Below are positions 1 to 8,940 of a DNA stretch of 64,000 bases, piece after piece (positions within the stretch are counted from its first letter, which is position 1; each line of letters begins with the position of its first letter). The stretch comes from Propionimicrobium sp. PCR01-08-3 (lineage in GTDB: Bacteria > Actinomycetota > Actinomycetes > Propionibacteriales > Propionibacteriaceae), in the NCBI RefSeq assembly GCF_030286045.1, contig NZ_CP127390.1, positions 2,621,482-2,685,481 of the forward strand, given 5' to 3'. The position numbers and the translations under genes are program-made. Under the pieces are notes generated by a model, which did no database searches, was not told the origin of the DNA, and worked only from the letters and a program-made list of their open reading frames with translations.

Positions 1-34
1 GTCCCGGCCGAAACGGCGTCTGTAGGTTGGGGCC

Positions 35-1450
35 ATGAGCGAACGCTTCAGGAATCGTATGGCCGGTCATGGTCGGCAGACGATTGTGGCCTGCATCGCC
101 GGCGCTTGCGCGGGTGCGTCCACGCGCTGGTTGGCGGACGCCCCTGTGCTCATCCTGACTCTCGTCGCAATTGTTGCGGTTGCACTCGTATTGACGACCC
201 CTCGTGCGCCGGTGTCTGGCGTGACTGCGGGGTCGATATCGGCGGCGGTCGCGGTCCAACTTCCACTCCTACAGATTGAGCCGGTTTTCCAGGGCCTGCT
301 CTACGGACTACTGACGGCCCTGACACTCGCCGGCCCGTTGACGATTCGTCGCGCCCTTCACCAGCGGCGAGAGTTCCAACGCCGAGGCTGGCAGCTTGCC
401 GCCACCGAGTCACAGCGACGGGCCAGCGAGACCCGGGCTGCGGTGCAGCGGGAACGGATGACGCTCGCAGCGGAGATGCACGATGGTCTCGGCCACTCCC
501 TCACGCTCATCGCCGTACGGCTCGGGCAGCTGTCTGTCACGGCGTCCCTATCGGACGATGACCGGGCCGAGGTCGCCAATATTCGCGAGCTCGCGGCGGA
601 CGCGGCCGATAACCTTGGACTCGCGGTTCGATTGCTTCGCGAGTCGGACAACGCCGCTGCAAGCTGGGCACCGCAGACGATCGAGGACTCTGTCGAGGGC
701 GCTCGCCGGGCGGGCATGCACGTGGATGCGAAGGTCGATGACACTCTGAGAGAAAAAGCCAGTGAAGAAACAGCGAACGCCGTGGCGCGGGTAGTTCAGG
801 AGGGGCTCACCAACGCGGCCAAGCATGCTTCGGGTCAGCCCGTCACCATTCGTGTCGAAACTCATGGCGAGACCGTGATCGCACGCATCAGCAACCCCTT
901 GCCCGAGCGGCAGGCTGAATCGACCGGGCCCGGGTTCGGGCTGACCGGCCTGCGTCATCGGGCGAGGATGCTTGATGGTCACCTCTCCGTCGATAGCACA
1001 GCGGCCGCGTACTCGATCACTCTCACTCTGCCGCTCCACGCACGCGTCTCAGGAGACAGGGCACCGGACGACCTGGTCATTGTCGAGGCCGAAAACGAAG
1101 CGGCCAGTCTGCGCGCCAACGCCGCGCGGAAGGCGATCACGGTGCCCTTGGCCCTTGCGAGCGCACTCGCATTCGTTGTTGCTGGCTACTTCGTCCTCGC
1201 GAACACGCTGCCGGTGCTGAGTAGCTCTCAGTTCGCCGCGATCGCGGTGGGCGATGACAGGGCGAGCGTCGAACAGGTGCTTCCGGCCCTGGACATGCTC
1301 GATGCGCCCCGAGATGAGTTCCCCGCGCGATCGGCAGAGGAATGCCGCTACTTCGAAGCCGAGGTCAGCTTCTTCGAACGCGTCGATGTCTACGTTGTCT
1401 GTTTCGCCTCTGAGCAGGTGAGTAGAACAGGAACGGTACCCGCGTCATGA
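35..1450 (+). CDS. Sensor histidine kinase, NarL/DesK type, with a C-terminal membrane tail
   Basis: 471-residue membrane sensor kinase that should phosphorylate the response regulator encoded immediately downstream. About four hydrophobic segments fill residues 15-110. A HisKA_3 dimerisation box follows, with the phospho-acceptor His in EMHDGLGHS (about residue 148). The HATPase domain has its N-box in VVQEGLTNAAKHA and its G-box in GFGLTGLRHRARM. After the ATPase there is an extra hydrophobic segment (about residues 370-395) and a tail of roughly 75 residues containing two cysteines, which should lie outside the cell; this is unusual for the family. The ATG lies only 34 bases from the window edge, so the promoter is not visible. 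The stop overlaps the next start by 4 bases, implying translational coupling. The signal sensed is unknown. Confidence 0.9.
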   Translation: MSERFRNRMAGHGRQTIVACIAGACAGASTRWLADAPVLILTLVAIVAVALVLTTPRAPVSGVTAGSISAAVAVQLPLLQIEPVFQGLLYGLLTALTLAGPLTIRRALHQRREFQRRGWQLAATESQRRASETRAAVQRERMTLAAEMHDGLGHSLTLIAVRLGQLSVTASLSDDDRAEVANIRELAADAADNLGLAVRLLRESDNAAASWAPQTIEDSVEGARRAGMHVDAKVDDTLREKASEETANAVARVVQEGLTNAAKHASGQPVTIRVETHGETVIARISNPLPERQAESTGPGFGLTGLRHRARMLDGHLSVDSTAAAYSITLTLPLHARVSGDRAPDDLVIVEAENEAASLRANAARKAITVPLALASALAFVVAGYFVLANTLPVLSSSQFAAIAVGDDRASVEQVLPALDMLDAPRDEFPARSAEECRYFEAEVSFFERVDVYVVCFASEQVSRTGTVPAS

Positions 1451-2121
1451 CCGCCCGTGAGAATGATCCCGCAGCGCGAACACGAATCCTGATCGCCGAC
1501 GACGACCGGCTCGTCCGCACCGGAATCGCCGCGATCCTCACCTCTGCGTCAGACATGGAAGTCACCGCGCAAGCAGCCGACGGCCATGAAGCTGTCCGCG
1601 AAGCAGCTAGGCATCGCCTCGATGTCGCCCTTCTGGACATCCAGATGCCACGTTTCGACGGCATTCAGGCTCTGCGTGAAATCCGGCGGCAGCAGCCAAA
1701 GCTTCCGATCGCGATGCTGACGACCTTCTCCGATGATCACCTCATCTCGGACGCGCTTGGCGCCGGCGCACTTGGCTTCCTCCTGAAGTCCGACGATCCC
1801 CAGCAGCTCATCACCAGTGTCCGAGCACTCGCACAAGGCGGCGGCGCATTTTCACCGCGGGTCGCGCGCTGGCTCGCTTCCCGCGAACATGACAGCCAGC
1901 GGGCCGAAGGTGCCCGAAAGCACCTCACCGATGCTCTCACGCCCCGCCAGATCGAACTCCTCACCCACATTGGCCACGGACTTTCGAACTCCCAAATCGC
2001 CCAGGCAATGTATCTGTCTGAAGGCACAGTGAAACAGTATGTCTCCCAACTCTTCGACGTCCTTGGTGTCGATAACAGAGTGCATGCTGCCGTGGCCGCC
2101 TACCGAAGCGGGCTACTGTGA
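1447..2121 (+). CDS. Response regulator, NarL/FixJ family
   Basis: 224-residue DNA-binding response regulator. The receiver domain occupies about residues 10-125, with the acidic pocket in IADDDR, the phospho-acceptor Asp in ALLDIQMP and the Thr of MLTTFSD. The C-terminal LuxR-type helix-turn-helix is in LTPRQIELLTHIGHGLSN and GTVKQYVSQLF. It starts inside the stop of the sensor kinase (ATGA overlap), so the two form one operon and presumably one signalling pair. Target genes cannot be read from the sequence; the nearest downstream gene has its own promoter with an iron box. Confidence 0.92.
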   Translation: MTARENDPAARTRILIADDDRLVRTGIAAILTSASDMEVTAQAADGHEAVREAARHRLDVALLDIQMPRFDGIQALREIRRQQPKLPIAMLTTFSDDHLISDALGAGALGFLLKSDDPQQLITSVRALAQGGGAFSPRVARWLASREHDSQRAEGARKHLTDALTPRQIELLTHIGHGLSNSQIAQAMYLSEGTVKQYVSQLFDVLGVDNRVHAAVAAYRSGLL

Positions 2122-2145
2122 ACCGAACTAATGCGCCCGCTCTCC

Positions 2146-2176
2146 TTGACGCGGCGGGTTAGGCTGACCTAAGTAT
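2146..2176 (+). promoter_or_regulatory. Promoter with a DtxR/IdeR-like iron box over the -10
   Basis: TTGACG (2146-2151) and TAAGTA (2170-2175) are separated by 18 bases. The dyad TTAGGCTGACCTAA (2159-2172; arms TTAGG/CCTAA around 4 bases) overlaps the -10 and resembles the TTAGG...CCTAA core of DtxR/IdeR operators. The gene downstream is a siderophore-interacting protein, which fits iron-dependent repression. Confidence 0.75.
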
Positions 2177-2200
2177 CTGGAATCAACCGGAAGAGGTCAC

Positions 2201-3025
2201 ATGCCACCCAGCAAGCGAGTCGTGCGTCACGCAACCGTCACCGCCACTCGGACGATTTCTCCCAGCTTGATCCGGGTGAGCCTCGATTCGCCCGACCTTG
2301 TGGGCTTAGATCTGCCCTTCACCGACCACTACGTCAAGCTGCTCTTCCCGCCTGCCGGGTCTGACTACGCGCTTCCTTTCGACCCCGACGAGCATCCGGA
2401 CGAGCGGCCCACCACCCGCACCTATTCGCTGCGGCGCCGCGACACCGTGAACGGGACGATGGACATCGATTTCGTCACCCACGGCGATACGGGCGTCGCC
2501 GGGCCGTGGGCAGAGCAAGCGAAGCCCGGGGATCGCATCAACTATTTCGGGCCGGGCGGAGCCTGGACGCCAACCGGCGACTACGACTACTTCGTGCTGG
2601 CGGGCGACGAGGCGGCCGCCCCGGCGATCTGCGCGGCGCTCGAAGAGTTCCCCGCAGGCAAGGCCGGGGTGGCTTTCCTCGAAGTGGCCGACGAGCAGTC
2701 CGTCTTCGAGCTTCCCGCGGTCGCCGGTGTCGAGATCGTCTGGGTGTATCGCGACGGCGCCCCCTATGGCCAAAAGCTCGCCGAGGAGGTCCGCACGGTC
2801 GCGACCCCGACGAATGGGAAGACCAGCTGGTTCGTCCATGGCGTCGCCGAGATGGTCAAGGACCTGCGCCGCTACCTTTTCGTCGAGCGCGGCTTCGACA
2901 AGGCCGACGTCTCGATCTCAGGTTACTGGCGCGCCGGAATGAACGAGGACGGCTGGCAATCGTCCAAACACGAGTTCGTCGCGGGCATGGAGGCCGAGGA
3001 GACCGCGGCGATGTCGCGCAGTTAG
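2201..3025 (+). CDS. Siderophore-interacting protein (FAD-dependent ferric-siderophore reductase)
   Basis: 274-residue SIP/ViuB-type flavoprotein expected to release iron from siderophores by reducing ferric iron in the cytoplasm. The N-terminal FAD-binding_9 domain (residues about 10-130) includes RTYSLRR, the flavin-binding RxYS-type motif, and DFVTHGDTGVAGPWA. The C-terminal SIP domain (about 135-265) contains YFVLAGDEAAAPAICAALE and a GYWRAGMNEDGW end typical of the family. The ATG follows the purine-rich ribosome site GGAAGAGG at a good distance. The iron box in its promoter supports the role. The stop codon overlaps that of the convergent oxidoreductase gene (TTAG at 3022-3025 serves both strands). 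Confidence 0.93.
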   Translation: MPPSKRVVRHATVTATRTISPSLIRVSLDSPDLVGLDLPFTDHYVKLLFPPAGSDYALPFDPDEHPDERPTTRTYSLRRRDTVNGTMDIDFVTHGDTGVAGPWAEQAKPGDRINYFGPGGAWTPTGDYDYFVLAGDEAAAPAICAALEEFPAGKAGVAFLEVADEQSVFELPAVAGVEIVWVYRDGAPYGQKLAEEVRTVATPTNGKTSWFVHGVAEMVKDLRRYLFVERGFDKADVSISGYWRAGMNEDGWQSSKHEFVAGMEAEETAAMSRS

Positions 3026-3993
3026 GGCCTGATGATGGACGCCCGGATGGCGTCCATCATCTGCAGGGTGCGCAAGGTGCGGTTCTGATCGGGCGTCGGA
3101 TCGGCACCGGCGACCAGGTCGCAGAACCGCTCGATTTCGAAGACCATGTTGTCCGCCGGATTGTCTGCGGGAAGATCGATCGTCCGTGTTTCGCTGCGTC
3201 CATCGAGATAGCTGACGGCGATCTCGCGGGGAGAGGTCACCGAATCGAAGGTGAGCGTGCCGAGCTCGCCCTGGATCTCGCTGACCCGGGCGGAAGCGGT
3301 GATCTTCGAGTACGAGAGGTCTGCGGCCATTCCCGGGTAGGCGGCCACCACGATGCCTGCCCCGTCGGCACCCGATCCGATCGTCACGTCGGCGCCGGAG
3401 ACGGATTCGGGCACGCCGAACAGCTCGATCAGCAACCCGACGCAGTAGACCCCGATGTCATAGAGCGCTCCCCCGAAAAGCTTCGGGTCGAAGATGTTCA
3501 CCTGCTTGCCGGCGAGCACCAGGTCGTAGCGGCTTGAGCGCTGCGAGAAACTCAACGAGACCCGGCGGATCTGCCCGATGGTGCCGAGCAGCGCCTTGAT
3601 CGCTTCGACGCTGGGATCATAGATGTTGCGCATGCCTTCGAAGATCACGACCCCGTGCCGTTCGGCTTCGTCCAGCAACGTGGCGAACTCGGCGGCGGTC
3701 GGCACTGCCGGTTTCTCGACGAGAACATGCTTGCCGGCCTCGAGTGCGCGTCCCGCCTGCTCATAGTGGATGCCGTTCGGGCTGGCCACGTAAACCGCAT
3801 CGACGTCGGACGAGCCGAGCATCTCGCCGAGATCGGTCCAGGTCAGGCCGACTCCGAAATCGGCGCTCGCCCGGCGCGCCTTATCCGTGCTCCGCGAATA
3901 GACGCCGACAAGCTCGGCGCCGGGCGCCTGGGTCAAGGCGTCGACGAATTGGTGAGTGATCTTGCTGGTACCGATAGTGGCGAACCGGATCAT
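3022..3993 (-). CDS. Gfo/Idh/MocA family oxidoreductase
   Basis: 323-residue NAD(P)-dependent oxidoreductase. The N-terminal Rossmann fold begins MIRFATIGTSKIT. The family EKP motif is present in HVLVEKPAVPTAAEF, and the C-terminal alpha/beta domain carries DIGVYCVGLLIELFG, the usual DxGxY/H region. Family members act on sugars, inositols or related polyols; the substrate cannot be assigned. The gene appears leaderless: TAGGGT lies 6 bases upstream of the ATG on the minus strand. It converges on the siderophore gene and diverges from the Hsp70-like gene. Confidence 0.88.
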   Translation of the reverse strand: MIRFATIGTSKITHQFVDALTQAPGAELVGVYSRSTDKARRASADFGVGLTWTDLGEMLGSSDVDAVYVASPNGIHYEQAGRALEAGKHVLVEKPAVPTAAEFATLLDEAERHGVVIFEGMRNIYDPSVEAIKALLGTIGQIRRVSLSFSQRSSRYDLVLAGKQVNIFDPKLFGGALYDIGVYCVGLLIELFGVPESVSGADVTIGSGADGAGIVVAAYPGMAADLSYSKITASARVSEIQGELGTLTFDSVTSPREIAVSYLDGRSETRTIDLPADNPADNMVFEIERFCDLVAGADPTPDQNRTLRTLQMMDAIRASIIRP

Positions 3994-4145
3994 GAATCAA
4001 CCCTATTCCGCGCTCCCGCTCGAAGACCGGGCCACATCGGCATTCTGTGGATTTGCTAAAAGCGAACATCTGACCCCCACTAGCGGAACTGCTCGCGGTT
4101 TATGCTTCAACTACCCCAACTGACTTTTCGGGAGGGGACCGCGAC

Positions 4146-5549
4146 GTGACGCAGCACAATCTGGCCGTTTCGATCGGTGCACGGCGCATCGCCTGCGCGG
4201 TGGCCCACCAAGGCTCCGACGGACAAACCACGACAGAACCAGTTCGGCTGGGCCATGGCACGCAGACGAGCGCGGCGGTCTTCGTCCGGCCCGACGGTGT
4301 GCTGATTTTCGGGGACGAGGCCGTGTTGCACGGCCAGGCCCATCCCGAACGCCTCATTCACGGACTGTCCGGGCGCATCGGCGACCCGATCGGTTTCACC
4401 GTCGCCGAGATGACCATCGAGGCGCCGGAGGCGTTTGCTCAAGCGCTCACGTGGGTCGCCAACCGCGCCACCGAGCAGTTGGACGAGCCGCCCACCGGCC
4501 TGGTCATCGTGCATCCCGACGAGTGGGGGCCACACCGGCTGCAGATCGTCTCCGACGCACTGACCGCGTGCGGTCTCGCCGGCTTCGGCTTCACCGCCTC
4601 GGCGCAGGCCGCGGTGGCCCGCTACCGGCAGACCGCCTCGCTGGACGCCGGGCATCACATCGCCATCTACGACTTCGGCGGCGAAACATTTCGCTGCACC
4701 ATCATGAAGGCCGGCTCCGACGGCAGCGTCCGGCCTGCCGGAACCACCGGAAAACTGGACGATCTCGGTGGGGCCGATCTGGACGACGCCATCTTCGGAT
4801 ACCTGGTGGATTCTTCGGGGCTTTCCGAGGCATCCACTCTGACCAGCGGAAATGTCGCGGCGCATGAGGCTCTCGTCCGGTTGCGTGAGAGCGGGACGGC
4901 CGCGAAAGAAGCGCTGTCGTCCGAAACCGATGTCACCGTCCAGGTGATGGTGCCGCCCGTCCAGACCAACGTGCGACTCACCCGAGCAGAGCTCGAACAA
5001 CTCGCGGAGCCGCTGATCGAACACACCGCCGATCTGCTCGATGAGGCCCTCGACGATGCCCGGATCGGCGCGGCCGACCTCGACGCGATCATATTGATCG
5101 GCGGCACGTCGAGGATGCCCCGGATCGCCCAGCGGCTGTCCGAGTTGTTCGACCGGCCCATCGTCATCGACCCCGATCCGGCGGCCTCCACGGTTCTCGG
5201 CGCGGCACAGGCAGGTCTCGAATCGGCTGCCGGACGCGACCACTCCATCTTCGGCAACGACCTCCACACCGAAGACGACGGCGACGACCGGCCGGACGAG
5301 GCTCCCCGGCAGAAACGAAAGCTTCGCCTGCCGTCAAGCGCGCACCTCACACGCATCGTCCGCATCGCCCTGATCGTGGCCGCGGTGGTGCTGGTCGCCG
5401 TCTGGCTGCTGGTGCAGCCGGCAGCAGCCGATGACCGAGACTCCACCGGCCACCCGTATCCGCTAGCGTCCGCCACCGTTCAATCGACCGACAACACCGC
5501 CACGTCACCACCCTCGACGTCGCCTACTCACCGGGGGAATCACTCATGA
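4146..5549 (+). CDS. Membrane-anchored Hsp70-like protein
   Basis: 467 residues, GTG start after GGGAGGGGA. Residues 1-360 resemble the actin-like ATPase half of DnaK: a degenerate phosphate-1 loop (VSIGARRIACAV), phosphate-2 DFGGET (176-181) and the adenosine motif GGTSRMP (319-325). There is no substrate-binding domain. Instead an acidic linker leads to one transmembrane segment (about 404-425) and a short Ser/Thr-rich tail that should face outward. It is the first gene of a four-gene plus-strand operon with a LuxR regulator and an IniB-domain gene, overlapping the regulator gene by 4 bases. Hsp70-like genes beside iniBAC-type clusters suggest a role in envelope stress or in assembling the IniB-type proteins; this is inference. 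It is not the housekeeping DnaK. Confidence 0.82.
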   Translation: MTQHNLAVSIGARRIACAVAHQGSDGQTTTEPVRLGHGTQTSAAVFVRPDGVLIFGDEAVLHGQAHPERLIHGLSGRIGDPIGFTVAEMTIEAPEAFAQALTWVANRATEQLDEPPTGLVIVHPDEWGPHRLQIVSDALTACGLAGFGFTASAQAAVARYRQTASLDAGHHIAIYDFGGETFRCTIMKAGSDGSVRPAGTTGKLDDLGGADLDDAIFGYLVDSSGLSEASTLTSGNVAAHEALVRLRESGTAAKEALSSETDVTVQVMVPPVQTNVRLTRAELEQLAEPLIEHTADLLDEALDDARIGAADLDAIILIGGTSRMPRIAQRLSELFDRPIVIDPDPAASTVLGAAQAGLESAAGRDHSIFGNDLHTEDDGDDRPDEAPRQKRKLRLPSSAHLTRIVRIALIVAAVVLVAVWLLVQPAAADDRDSTGHPYPLASATVQSTDNTATSPPSTSPTHRGNHS

Positions 5550-7915
5550 CTCAACTTGACTCGCATCATGCCGCAACCGTCACCTTCGCCAGCGCGCAGA
5601 CCGCCCTCAGGACGATCGCCGATCTGGCGGTGCCCCGGCTTTTCGTGCTGGGAACGGCGGGCAGCGGCACCACCGCGTTGCTCGATGAGGCGGCCGACAT
5701 CTTGATAGCGCGCGGCACCGACGTGCACTACTGGCGTCCGGCAACCTCGATCGCCGAGTTACCGCGCTCGGCAACCCTCGTCGTCGACGACGCGCACCGG
5801 CTCGACGCCCAGGTCATCGGTCAGCTGCACGAGCACGTTTCGAAACCGGACGCGGGCCTGATCATCGGCGCGCGGCCCTGGCCGCGATCGGAGATCCTGA
5901 CCGACATCGCACGCACCATCGAGCGTTCGATCCCCATGGTTGTGCTGGGGCAGCTCTCCCGGCGCGACGTGCTGGCTCTGCAGCGCACCCACGCCTTCCA
6001 AATCCCCGACCGGGACCTGGCACGGATCACGGAGTTCACCGGCGGCATCAGCTGGCTGGTCATCCGCGCGATGTATCTGTACGAGTATCTGAGCAGCGAC
6101 GACGACCCCGAGCTGTCCGGGATCCGGCAGGTTCTCGCCGATGAGATCGCGGCCCGGGTCGCCCGCGAGGACGATGACCTGAAACAGCTGATCGAGGTGG
6201 TCAGCATCAATCCGCAGGCGATGGGGAGCTGCCCCGATGCCGATCCGCGGATCGCGGACGCTCTAATTGCCCAAGGCCATGCCGAAGGGCTGCTGCTGCG
6301 CAACGGGCAGCCCGCACCGATCGTCCGAGAAGCCGTCATGGCGAGCACCCCCGCTCATCGGCATGCCGGTCTGAAAACGGTCGGTGAACAGCACGCAGAT
6401 CCCGATCCTGCCACCGGGCCCGCGCCCTCGTCCGCGGCCCGGGCCCTGGATGCCTGGCGGCAGGACGACCTGGACACGGCGGCCACGATCCTCGACGCGC
6501 TCGATCCGGCGGCGGGGAATCCGCACGACGATGGCCTCACCGATCTGGCCGCAGCGATCTGGAGCGCGCGCGGCATGCCGCAGATCAGCAGCGACAGCTA
6601 TCTGGCCAGGCCACCGATCAGTGCGCAGTCGAGTGCCCGGGCCGCGATTGCCCACCTGGGTGTCGGGATGCCGGAGAGAGCCATTCCGGCTCAGAAGTCG
6701 TCACCGGCACCCACCACGCTCGGCGTCGCCCTGCAGTTGCTCGAGGAAGGCCTGGCGGCCTCGCTCGCACCGGTTCCGGATCTCACCGCGCTGCTCGATC
6801 TGGTGCGTGCCTCCGAGTTGTATACCGCATCGCGGCACGTGGGGCCGATTCCCGAACTACCTGCGGTGATCGCGGCGGCGGTTGCGATCGCCGCAGGCCA
6901 GCCCCAGACCGCCCGAGATGTCATGGTCGCTGCCGTCGAGGGTGGCCAAGGCGGTGATCCGGCCCGAGCGAGACTGCTGCTGTGGCAGGCGTTCGCGTCC
7001 ATCTATGCCGAACGGCCCGCGGACGCCCGGGAAGCCCTCGCCCAGGCCGAACGGCTCATCGGCAGGCAATCGACACGCGACCTGATGCTTCTCGGCACCG
7101 TGCGAATCATGCTGGCGCGCCACTATGAAGATGTTCAGGCGCTACGCGCCGCCTGGAATGCCGCGGTCGCTCACCGGCGTCACACCGATGTCTCCATTTA
7201 CTCGCTGCTGCCACTGGGCGCCCTGATCGATGCCGGCGCCCGGCTCGGCGAGGCCTCCTTGTTGGGGGTGGCGTCCAAGCGGGCGCTCGATCTGATCGAA
7301 GCGCTGGGGTCTCCCCCGCTGTGGTCGAATCATCTGCACTGGGCTTTCGTCCAACAGGGCATTCTGCTCAACGAGCCGGCCCGGCTGGCGTCACACGCGC
7401 AGGCCCTGGTCGCGGCCGCGCCGCACAGCGCGGTCGCCGCCGCGATGGCGCAGGCCGGATCGATGTGGGTCGCGGTGCTCGCCGGCAATGCCGACCCGGG
7501 CCAAGCCGAAACCGCCGCCCGGGCGCTCGCAGCGGTCGGTCTGGCCTGGGACGGGGCCAGGCTGGCGTCGCACGCGGCCCAGCGGGTCTCCTCCGATCGC
7601 CGGGCAGCGGCCAGGCTGCCGGCCTGCGCCCGAGAATTGCATCCGCCCGAGCAGGCCCGGACGACCCCGGCCGCCGAAACGGTGCAGCCGGCCACCGCGC
7701 AGCGCGAGCCGAACCCGCTCAGCGAGCGGGAGAACGACATCGCCCAGTTGATCTTGCAGGGCAAGACCTACGCCGAGATCGGCGAGTCGATCTTCATCTC
7801 GCCACGCACAGTCGAGCATCACGTGGCCAGCATCCGCCGCCGATTGGACGCCACCTCCCGCTCGGACCTGATAGCCAAGTTGCGTCTGGTCATCGGTGCA
7901 TCCCTTGGGGTGTGA
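5546..7915 (+). CDS. Large LuxR-family regulator with a degenerate P-loop
   Basis: 789-residue LAL-like transcription regulator. The N-terminal NTPase-like domain has GTAGSGTT at residues 36-43, where the usual Walker-A lysine is Thr, and a Walker-B-like VVDDAH (79-84). A long helical repeat-type middle (about 250-700) follows. The C-terminal LuxR helix-turn-helix is NPLSERENDIAQLILQGKT through TVEHHVASIRRRL (about 717-785). The missing lysine suggests weak or absent ATP hydrolysis. It overlaps the Hsp70-like gene by 4 bases and precedes the IniB-like gene by 140 bases, so it is the likely local activator of this locus. Candidate operators are the inverted repeats at 7976-7995 and 14617-14628. 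Confidence 0.87.
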   Translation: MTQLDSHHAATVTFASAQTALRTIADLAVPRLFVLGTAGSGTTALLDEAADILIARGTDVHYWRPATSIAELPRSATLVVDDAHRLDAQVIGQLHEHVSKPDAGLIIGARPWPRSEILTDIARTIERSIPMVVLGQLSRRDVLALQRTHAFQIPDRDLARITEFTGGISWLVIRAMYLYEYLSSDDDPELSGIRQVLADEIAARVAREDDDLKQLIEVVSINPQAMGSCPDADPRIADALIAQGHAEGLLLRNGQPAPIVREAVMASTPAHRHAGLKTVGEQHADPDPATGPAPSSAARALDAWRQDDLDTAATILDALDPAAGNPHDDGLTDLAAAIWSARGMPQISSDSYLARPPISAQSSARAAIAHLGVGMPERAIPAQKSSPAPTTLGVALQLLEEGLAASLAPVPDLTALLDLVRASELYTASRHVGPIPELPAVIAAAVAIAAGQPQTARDVMVAAVEGGQGGDPARARLLLWQAFASIYAERPADAREALAQAERLIGRQSTRDLMLLGTVRIMLARHYEDVQALRAAWNAAVAHRRHTDVSIYSLLPLGALIDAGARLGEASLLGVASKRALDLIEALGSPPLWSNHLHWAFVQQGILLNEPARLASHAQALVAAAPHSAVAAAMAQAGSMWVAVLAGNADPGQAETAARALAAVGLAWDGARLASHAAQRVSSDRRAAARLPACARELHPPEQARTTPAAETVQPATAQREPNPLSERENDIAQLILQGKTYAEIGESIFISPRTVEHHVASIRRRLDATSRSDLIAKLRLVIGASLGV

Positions 7916-7975
7916 GCGCGAATTAGCTCGTCAACGGCGAACCCCGAAGCTGATCCCCGATCCGCCACGAACAAC

Positions 7976-7995
7976 CATGGGGGCCAACCCCCATG
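7976..7995. promoter_or_regulatory. Inverted repeat upstream of the IniB-like gene
   Basis: CATGGGGG (7976-7983), spacer CCAA, then CCCCCATG (7988-7995): perfect 8-bp arms, 60 bases before the IniB-like start and just after the LuxR gene. It could be the operator of that regulator or a small terminator/attenuator. A -10-like TAGGGT lies downstream, near 8015-8020. Confidence 0.5.
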
Positions 7996-8055
7996 TCACG
8001 CGGGCGGCACGGGCCTAGGGTCAGATCAGAATTCCCGCACGACAGGAGTTGCGAT

Positions 8056-8922
8056 ATGTCCACACCCTTGGCCACGATTGCCGACGCGCTCATCGAGTTC
8101 ATTCTCAGTTTGTTGCGCGACCCGGCCGCGGCCGAGCAGTTCGCTGCAGACCCGGACGAGGCGCTCGCCTCGGCCGGTTTATCGAATGTCTGCGCCGCCG
8201 ATGTGCGCGCCGTCGCGCCGGTTGTCGTTGACCGGCCCGATGTCGTCGCGCGAGTGGCGCAGCCTGCCCCGGTGATACCGGTGGCACACGGACCGGGCGG
8301 CTATCTGCCGCCCGTGAAGCCTCTCCCGCCCACCCCGGCCCAGGAGATCTCCCACATCACCAACAACTTCGCCGTCGATGCGCGCGCCACGATCGTCGAC
8401 CAATCGGTGAATCAGAACATCTGGGCGCATGGCGACGTCAACCAGATCTTCGATCAGGAAGCCGTCATCGCGAGCGGCGACGGCTCGGTGGCGGCAGGCG
8501 ACGACGTGCTCACCGACAACTCCGAGACCGACATCAGCACCGGAGACATCGGCATCGGCAACACCACCACCGATATCGACATCGACGATTCGTTCAACGA
8601 CGAGTCGACCGAGGTGGACGTCGAGGTCGAGGCCGACGACTCGTTCAACGACGAGTCGGTGACTACCGGCACCGAGGTCGAGGACTCGTTCACCGTGGAC
8701 GACTCCTTCAACACGGACGCCTCGCTGAGCGTCAGCACCGATGGCGCGTCGGACGCGGCCTATGCCGCCCCTCTCGACGCTGCACCGGCCGAGACCGTTC
8801 CTGCCGCAGATTATGTGGAGGTGGCTCCGGTCACCGAGTACCCGGTCACCGAGTACGAGGACGCCGGTGCGATCGTCTACGACCCCGGCTTGGACGCTCC
8901 GGGCGAATTCGACCAGCAGTGA
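8056..8922 (+). CDS. iniB: IniB N-terminal-domain protein with DSFN repeats
   Basis: 288 residues. The start is ATG 8056 after CAGGAG (8043-8048), not the longer in-frame reading from 7993. Residues 8-60 (ADALIEFILSLLRDPAAAEQ, then FAADPDEALASAGL) match the IniB N-terminal domain of mycobacteria. A Pro-rich hinge (70-97) follows. Residues 103-178 contain VDQSVNQ, GDVNQIFDQEA, GDGSVAAGDD and STGDIGIGNT, which recur in the protein at 13295-14503. After that come acidic DDSFNDES-type repeats (177-222) and a Pro/Glu-rich tail. The D/N-rich, low-complexity middle could form a beta-solenoid (inference). Mycobacterial iniB responds to cell-wall inhibitors; function here is unproven. Confidence 0.82.
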   Translation: MSTPLATIADALIEFILSLLRDPAAAEQFAADPDEALASAGLSNVCAADVRAVAPVVVDRPDVVARVAQPAPVIPVAHGPGGYLPPVKPLPPTPAQEISHITNNFAVDARATIVDQSVNQNIWAHGDVNQIFDQEAVIASGDGSVAAGDDVLTDNSETDISTGDIGIGNTTTDIDIDDSFNDESTEVDVEVEADDSFNDESVTTGTEVEDSFTVDDSFNTDASLSVSTDGASDAAYAAPLDAAPAETVPAADYVEVAPVTEYPVTEYEDAGAIVYDPGLDAPGEFDQQ

Positions 8923-8940
8923 TAGCGATCAAGTGGAATC

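Noticed and set aside
7993-8055. N-terminal extension of the IniB-like protein
   Set aside because: No ribosome site, overlaps the inverted repeat at 7976-7995, and the family domain starts after ATG 8056.
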